Of a stretch of 64,000 bases of DNA, positions 58,001 through 64,000 are shown one piece after another. The notes under the pieces are model-generated. The model ran no database searches and had not been told where the DNA came from. It saw only the letters and a list, made by a program, of their open reading frames with translations. A program made the translations under genes and the position numbers. Every line of letters begins with the position of its first letter. Within the stretch, counting starts at the first letter, position 1. The DNA comes from Macrobrachium rosenbergii. Taxonomy: Eukaryota; Arthropoda; Malacostraca; Decapoda; Palaemonidae. The DNA lies in assembly GCF_040412425.1 (NCBI RefSeq), contig NC_089766.1:15095508-15159507 (forward strand). The letters run 5' to 3'.

Positions 58001-59869
58001 TTACCACATTTCTACTTGGTACTTTAAATATAAAATAGAGTAGATATCTCCTTACAATACCATACTTATATATTCATACTCAAAATCAACTGAATTTATT
58101 ACAAGTTCAGTTTACACCTTACTCAGAATTGTATAATGCGAACGGATCACACTCTAAAATATTGTCAGGGTATGCATGTAAGAATCATGGTAACCCTGGG
58201 GTAAAATTAATAGGCTACAGTGCTTTGAGTGTATTCCCTCATCCAATTATAATCCAGGGAATAAGAAAGACTTCCTAGTCAGTGGAGGAAAACTGTAATA
58301 CTAGGCTACATCTGGCTTTAGAAAAAGATCAACCCTTCATCCTAAAGTCTAGGTCTTGGCTAAGAAGTAGCTAGCCTAGTGTTGATGTTATACATCACCC
58401 ATTCCAAGCATATCAATATTTCCATGAAAATTTTGTGAGCGAACTTAAGCATTTTTCTACAGAAATATTTTTCATTAACTAATATTGGGACATGACTGGA
58501 GGGTATAAACTGTGGCTCAGGAGGAGTTAAAAATACCAAAAATCTTTATAAAACAGAGTGTATGATGAAACACTAAATTGGGTTAGGTTAACCTAGGATA
58601 TATTAGGTTTGAGGCAACTTTTGGTAGAAAGCATACATTTACCCCTAGTGCTGCATTATCCTGGTCAATTTCATTTGCAAACTAACTGCCTCTATTTTTA
58701 CGCACCATAAAATCCATAGGTATGTAGAATGCAGAGTAGGGAGACAGGGTTAAGCATTGGTAATTTCATATCCTACATTTAGTTCCACCGCTCTATACCT
58801 GATATTCAGTATTACTGGGGGGGGGGGGGGGTTCCAGGGGATGCAAAGCCACCCCAAGCCAGTTTAGGGCATGGCATTCCAAGTCAGGTTAGGATGGTAA
58901 TTTCTGTTTAGGTTAGGGCACAGCGCTCTATTAAACGTTAGGTTACTTGGGGGGGTCCAGAAGGGGTGAAGCTCCCCTGGCCGGGTCAGGTTTGGAAGTT
59001 AAGCTCTAGTTAGGTCGGGTTACTGCATTCTAGGAAAGATTTCACATCGGATTTCTCACGCCTAACCATATCTCCTTACTCTGCATCCGCGCCCAACAAA
59101 TTGGAATACATCACAGCCTAACCTTAGTTCTACCAAATAATGTGCTAAGATAACATAGGTCTGGGCGAACACTTTGGCAAAATGTTCTCAAGCACCTGTC
59201 CTATGTGGCCATACCGGCAATTTACGTGGGCTCCGCAACGTTGAATTAGCCTACCCCACTGGGTTCCACATAGTGAAGCACACACTCACGTTTTTATAAT
59301 TTACAAATTTTAACCATATTTCTATCTGCTCGGGCCAACGAAACACACTAAAATCACATCTAACAAAAACGAACTGCTACGTTGTAGATCTCACGTGTTA
59401 CCCTTTCTCGTCAGGTTTGACTGGTTGCAGCAAGCTTTAGCCGCATGCTCTCAACTTTATTTTTGAGGGAGCGTTCGCTCTAGCAAAACACCAAAGAGTG
59501 TGTCGTTTCTTACAATTAAATGGAATAATATAAAAAAAGATTAGTTGCTTATTATTTGTTTACAATAACATCATTTTATTTACACTAATATCCAAGTTTT
59601 TAAATGGTTATCCTGAAGCCCTACTGTTCTGACAGATCTACGTGGCTCGGTTTCTATCAAGTTGTAGCGGCAACCGATACTAACTTAGGTCAGGTCATCC
59701 ACGAGGAATTCAGCTAAATTCATATATTACAAGAAATTAAATTATACGAGACGGAAACTGAAGCGTGCTTATGGTAATGGATAGTCTTTTTTACCGTAAT
59801 TCATTGAATTAATCATTTAAACTATCCGTAATTTTTGTGAGTAGCTTCTCTTCCGTCGTTATTATTATT
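55069..59869. other. 5' flank of OGFOD1, no recognised gene
   Basis: 4.8 kb. It contains GA and poly-G runs (56581-56600, 58818-58831), a 31-bp tandem duplication (about 57788-57850), scattered 'gttaggtta' stretches, and a diverged duplicated segment (about 55080-55290 and 55350-55560). The OGFOD1 transcription start should be here or further right, but no promoter can be assigned. Confidence 0.5.
57788..57850 (+). repeat. Tandem duplication, 2 x 31 bp
   Basis: 'aacaattctttgctaaaata' plus 'atgaatgacact' occurs twice in a row. Confidence 0.9.
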
Positions 59870-60214
59870 GTTTAAAGCAGTGGTTCTCAACCGGGGTCCA
59901 TGTAACATTACCGGGAGTCCACACACAAAACAACGAATTGGGGGTCAACGGTGATATTTTAGTGGTCCATAGAGCAATTCTACTTCAGAACAGTTGTTAT
60001 TACTGAGAATGAAATTTCTACAGTAATCTACGCCATATTAAAATACTAAAAGTAGAAATATTCATGTAGCTTTGAATTTTATGGCAATCAAGCAGAAAAA
60101 ACTTCACATTTTACAGAGGCAAGAACAAACGGTGAAAATCACCCATCTTTTCTCAGGCAGAAGGCAGCGACCTTAGATGTTTGTTAATTTGTTTTCATGA
60201 TGAATATCTACCTC

Positions 60215-60240
60215 CTCTCTCTCTCTCTCTCTCTCTCTCA
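60215..60240 (+). repeat. (CT)n microsatellite
   Basis: CT run inside the hAT element. Confidence 0.9.
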
Positions 60241-60398
60241 CTGATAAAGGTCAAAGAGAAATTATAATATATCTATTTCACCTTGAAGGTTGAAGGGGGC
60301 TCGGAACCAAAATGGTGCATTTGCCTAATCTCCCCTGGGATTCATAAACCTATGGGTGAAGAGAATATGCCTTGCTTTGACTGGAACGCAGTTTTCAT

Positions 60399-61517
60399 AT
60401 GTTTCATAAAGGTGAAAAAATTTGTCATGAAGTTGTTACTTATTTCAAGGAAAGCAATATTCCACTCAAAAATATCATTGCATGTACTGATGGTGCACCA
60501 TCCATGACTGGTAGATACAATGGTTTTATTGCACTCTTGAAAAAGGCTGTCCCCGAAGTACTTTGCATACACTGTGATATACCGTCAACACTTAGTTGCA
60601 AAGCAATTGGACGGACGACTGCATGATGCCTTTAGAGCTGTGATAAAAGTGGTTAACCATATTAAATCAAATTCTCTTCGAGATCACCTCTTTCGTGAAT
60701 TCTGCAGAGAAAATGGAGAAGAGTTTGAACGCCTTGTAGTGCATACTGAGGTGAGGTGGTTATCAAAGGGGAATTGTCTTCATCGTTTTATTGCACTTTG
60801 GGACTGTTGTCTTATCTCTGTCTAACACCCAGCTTTGAGAACAACTGCTTGCAACTAAATGTGATGTATTTTACTTATCAGATATATCTAAAAAAATCAG
60901 TTTACTTAATAAACAGCCCCAAGGAAAAAATTCTGATCTATCCAGTAAATGTGATATTACTGCTTTTCTGAGAAAACTACAGCTGTACAAAATTAATATC
61001 AGACGTCGTGCATTTGAACAGTTTTCTTGTTTGGCCTCGATTAGCAGCGATTTGCACGATGATGACCTTGCATTGTATGGTCAATATTTGGAAGATTTGC
61101 ATGAAAATATGCAAGCTCGGTTTAGTGACCTTCGTGATGGATATACAACTTGGGTGGCAATTCCTTTTGAAGTTAATGCTGCCAAAGCAGACATTTCTTT
61201 ACAGGAGACCCTCACTGAATTGCAAAGTGAAGAAATATTGCACGCAAAATTCAAAGCTGGGAAGCACAATACATGGAAACCAAATAACACTGCTAAAAAG
61301 TACCCACTAATCTGGGATAAAGCTCAGCTCTACCTTATAGCTTTTCCATTATCTTACCTGGCTGAATCAGGATTTAGTCGTGTTTTTTCACTTATTATCA
61401 AAAGCTCGTAATAGACTTGACAATGTGAAAAAGCGTCTTCGACTACCATTGACATCGGTGGAGCCGAATATAAAAAAAACTCTGAGCAGCATTAACCGTA
61501 AAGATCTCACTGAATAA
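60399..61517 (+). pseudogene. hAT transposase (ZBED5/SCAND3-like), broken
   Basis: Catalytic core pieces in three frames: FKESNIPLKNIIACTDGAPS (60440-60510, with the catalytic Asp), then a frameshift to RQHLVAKQLDGRLHDAFRAV and HTEVRWLSKGNCLHRF (60574-60800). A gap with stops follows, then LHDDDLALYGQYLEDLH (61050 on) and the hATC dimerisation region YPLIWDKAQLYLIAFPLSYL plus AESGFSRVF. A last frameshift leads to NRLDNVKKRLRL and a stop at 61517. No function remains. Confidence 0.9.
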
Positions 61518-61817
61518 ATCTTCATTTTTTAAAATTACTCACTTATCTTAAAATGGTGTATTATGAATTATTGACTAGTGTACATATATGCTCTATAGAG
61601 TTTAACTGTTGAATAAGTTTATTTGCATTAAATTAGTTTTCCTTCAAAATAAGCATAATCAATTACTATTTCTTTAATTTTTGATACAATTCCTTTACTT
61701 TTTTATTAGTGAAAATAGAATAAGCTTTTCTTTTTTCGTGGAATGGCTATTGGTGGTCCACCAAGAAAAATCAAGACGAAAAGGGGTCCACGGGTATTGA
61801 GAACCACTGGTTTAAAG

Positions 61818-63047
61818 CACAGTTTCCTTCAACTTTTTACCATAATTAGCTGAATTAATTATATTATTTACATGAATTTCTAACAAAGTGACACAGGCTT
61901 AAATTCAGGGAGCAACAAATGGGAAGGATATATAGGAATGAGGTTTAGTCAAAGCCAATACATACAGGAAGCGGTAAGTCCACCCCTAAAGAGGGTAGGT
62001 TAATGGAAGAAGAAAGAGCCTGAGCTGGGGAAAATGTAGGATGCGGTTAACTGATTGGTGTTTCCCAGCCTTCTCAAAAGAAGAATAGAGGCTGGAACTA
62101 TCAATAAAAAATACAAAAAATAGAAACGAGGTCCAAAGAATGTTTCTAAAAGATCGTTAAAACAAAAATAGAACTATAATTATGTGCAATATTCCAAAAC
62201 AGAACGAACATGGTCAATATAGAGCTTGATAAAACTAACAAAAAGGAAATTATTTACTGTAAAACCCTGAAACAAAATACTGTGCGCCTACAACAATGAG
62301 GACTGTGTTTGAGATGATAACATTACGACGAAGAGCAAGTCATGTGCTTGATACAAAAGGTAGGTCATGACTTGAAGGAGTAGCGAAACAACAGTTAATT
62401 CCTAGACCTACACCATGACAATGCCAACCACCTGGAGGTGTTAAGATCTAAATGATGACGGGACTGAGATGGCGGAAAAGACTGACATTAAGTGTTTGGT
62501 GCAAGTAGCAATGGGTCACAGCGAGGCCTGAGAGCCACCATGCATGCATGTATAAAGAAAAGAGGTTCCATTTTCCAATGTAAGAAAAGCAGCTGCTTTT
62601 TTTGGTATGCAGCCAACTGCATCTTGAGCTGGGACCAACGGTATAGAGCAAGAAAGCATTTAAAGATAGTCAGAGAAACCTTCCATGCTGGCAGTGAGAA
62701 TTTCCCCCAAAGTTTAACGGAAATGTCCTTTGGACACAGTCTATCTATGAAGTTCCACGAAACGCCGTGTTTCTGTCTCTTCATTACCGCCAAAATCAAA
62801 TTGAATAAAATGAATCCTTGGGTTTTGGTTGAGCTTTCATTAGGGTTTCATTAAAATCTGCCAAACCCCCCCCCTTTTTTTTTTGGCAAATGTCTACAGG
62901 CTAACTTTTTTTTATATAAAACTGATGCAGACTTAACCAAAGGCATCCCAAGGCTAGCACTACAAAAGGGTATAATTTTCAGTTTATATAAAAAAATACA
63001 ATTTAAAGTACTGCCCCACCAAAAAAACACCCAACACAGATACTTAC
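61818..63047. other. No recognised feature
   Basis: AT-rich non-coding sequence. A poly-C/poly-T tract lies at 62867-62885. Open frames at 62488-62854 overlap on both strands and lack family motifs. Confidence 0.5.
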
Positions 63048-63093
63048 CACTGATGCTTCGGAAGTTCTTTTCCCTGAAATTTCTAAGGAACAT
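63048..63093 (-). CDS. Possible first coding exon, mitochondrial-presequence-like
   Basis: ATG at 63093 gives MFLRNFREKNFRSIS and then a good donor (AGTG|gtaagtat). The peptide has Arg/Lys and aromatic residues, few acidic ones, and amphipathic spacing, like a matrix-targeting signal. No downstream exon could be joined with certainty, although the upstream open frame at 55068-53857 lies on the same strand. Could be chance. Confidence 0.3.
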
Positions 63094-63840
63094 TGTGGTC
63101 CAGTGACAGTCGCACTAGTTTACAATGAGGTCTGGATGCTAATGTGGCCTCCAAACTATACTAACGACGAAGCCTGGAGCCCTGAAACAGTAAACTAATT
63201 TTGTGGACCTTCACAAAGAGAAAGTTGAATGAAAATTCCACTTCCAAAATGCAAATGAAACAAGTATTTATTTGGCATGTCTATTATCCACAGAATATCG
63301 AAGGACCTCGGATGTTGCATTGCCGTTGACAAGAGGTCCTTTATTCCTAATACTTGAGTAACCAAACTTTCAAAAGTGACGAGTCGAAACGGCAATCCCA
63401 ACGGCAAGTCTAAAGGTAGATTATCGTAGATTATCGTCGTCACACAGAAAAATGTATAAAGGCCTTCAACACTCTGGAGGAGCGTTCCTGAGTTTCAAGA
63501 GAAACCATGACGCCACTTTCAAGCGACGTGTACGGTTGTCTTAACATGTTTTGATTTTTATCAACAACTGATAATGTCCGTACTAACCTGATAGAACTTG
63601 TTCAACTTCATTTCTTTGTCCGTATAATTTACTCTATTTCTTTTTGGTATGTGATCTTTTGGTTTGTTACATGCGGATGTGCGTTCACGTTAAATTATTA
63701 AAGGTGAATCGATAACAATGAACCGTTCTGACCGAGACTTCCAGGAAGATCTTTCTATATTTGTCTGTATGATTCTACTAACAATGAAAAAATACCGATT
63801 GTTAGACGGATAAACTCGGTGTGAATATAGCAGTGGGGAG

Positions 63841-63893
<53 letters not shown>

Positions 63894-64000
63894 CAGGATC
63901 AATGTACATCCATATTTTTCTGTGTAGAAACATAAGGGCCAGCTTTCTTAACTATTTGCCCCTATGTAATTAAGCAGAATGACGGTAGCTTGGTCCAAGA
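63094..64000. other. Right edge of window, no recognised gene
   Basis: A (TAA)n microsatellite lies at 63841-63892. No coding or mobile-element signal recognised. Confidence 0.5.
63841..63892. repeat. (TAA)n microsatellite
   Basis: About 17 consecutive AAT/TAA triplets. Confidence 0.95.

Larger units (their letters stand above)
59870..61817 (+). mobile_element. hAT transposon with perfect 8-bp target-site duplication
   Basis: Flanked by gtttaaag at 59870-59877 and 61810-61817. The ends are inverted: left cagtggttctcaaccggggt; complement of the right end cagtggttctcaatacccgt. An 8-bp duplication plus CAG...CTG ends and a hAT-type transposase identify the superfamily. 1932 bp between duplications. 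The N-terminal half of the transposase, including any BED finger, is missing, so it is an internally deleted copy. Confidence 0.95.

Noticed and set aside
55840..59040. 'ggttaggtta' stretches suggesting arthropod telomeric (TTAGG)n
   Set aside because: Only one to three units at a time, interrupted and in mixed phase. Not an interstitial telomeric array.
62488..62854. Overlapping 103- and 120-codon frames on both strands
   Set aside because: Mutually antisense, no motif, no splice or promoter evidence.

Overview
This is eukaryotic nuclear DNA from an arthropod, most likely a decapod crustacean (shrimp, crab, crayfish or lobster). It is AT-rich and holds intron-rich genes with GT-AG splice sites. 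The dispersed repeats are of kinds I recognise from decapod genomes: DIRS-like retroelements, TTAA-flanked 'CCCTTAAA' elements, fold-back MITEs and clustered TAGGCCTA motifs. No prokaryotic, organellar or tRNA/rRNA features were seen. Gene calls rest on reading conceptual exons with canonical splice sites and continuous reading frames. Family assignments come from motif memory, not a database search.

Layout. (1) 1-2640: minus-strand remnant of a DIRS-like retroelement carrying a broken gag-like ORF1. (2) 5762-17589, minus strand: CARM1/PRMT4 arginine methyltransferase, ten coding exons in perfect phase. The C-terminal exon(s) were not found and probably lie beyond the left edge. Its introns hold a 1.6-kb MITE, a small MITE, a SINE-like repeat and a dead LINE. 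(3) 17590-18144: a 555-bp divergent promoter region. (4) 18145-22456, plus strand: three-exon gene for a 178-aa protein of the POLR1D 'isoform 2' type. This is not the RPAC2 polymerase subunit. (5) 22457-34700: gene-poor block with one nearly full-length but dead DIRS-like retrotransposon (about 24.0-29.57 kb) and a second, more decayed copy (about 31.8-34.0 kb). The second copy is interrupted by a SINE-like repeat with a 13-bp target duplication. (6) 34868-53853, minus strand: OGFOD1, the ribosomal prolyl hydroxylase, ten coding exons, complete, 850 aa. It has an unusual lysine-rich N-terminal extension of about 370 residues. Its introns contain several fold-back or TIR elements, including a 2.2-kb piggyBac-like element with an internal four-unit tandem repeat. 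(7) 53857-55068: an open frame spliced into the OGFOD1 5' exon that stops one codon before the OGFOD1 start, in the same frame. (8) 59878-61809: a hAT transposon with a perfect 8-bp target-site duplication and a broken transposase. (9) 63048-63093: a possible first coding exon (mitochondrial-presequence-like), minus strand.

The host genes touch chromatin/transcription (CARM1), the RNA polymerase I locus (POLR1D-type protein) and translation/ribosome modification (OGFOD1). Nothing in the sequence shows that they form a functional cluster beyond the CARM1/POLR1D-type divergent pair. The most notable points are the OGFOD1 extension with duplicated poly-lysine modules, the stop-separated in-frame upstream ORF, and the compact CARM1/POLR1D-type divergent promoter.
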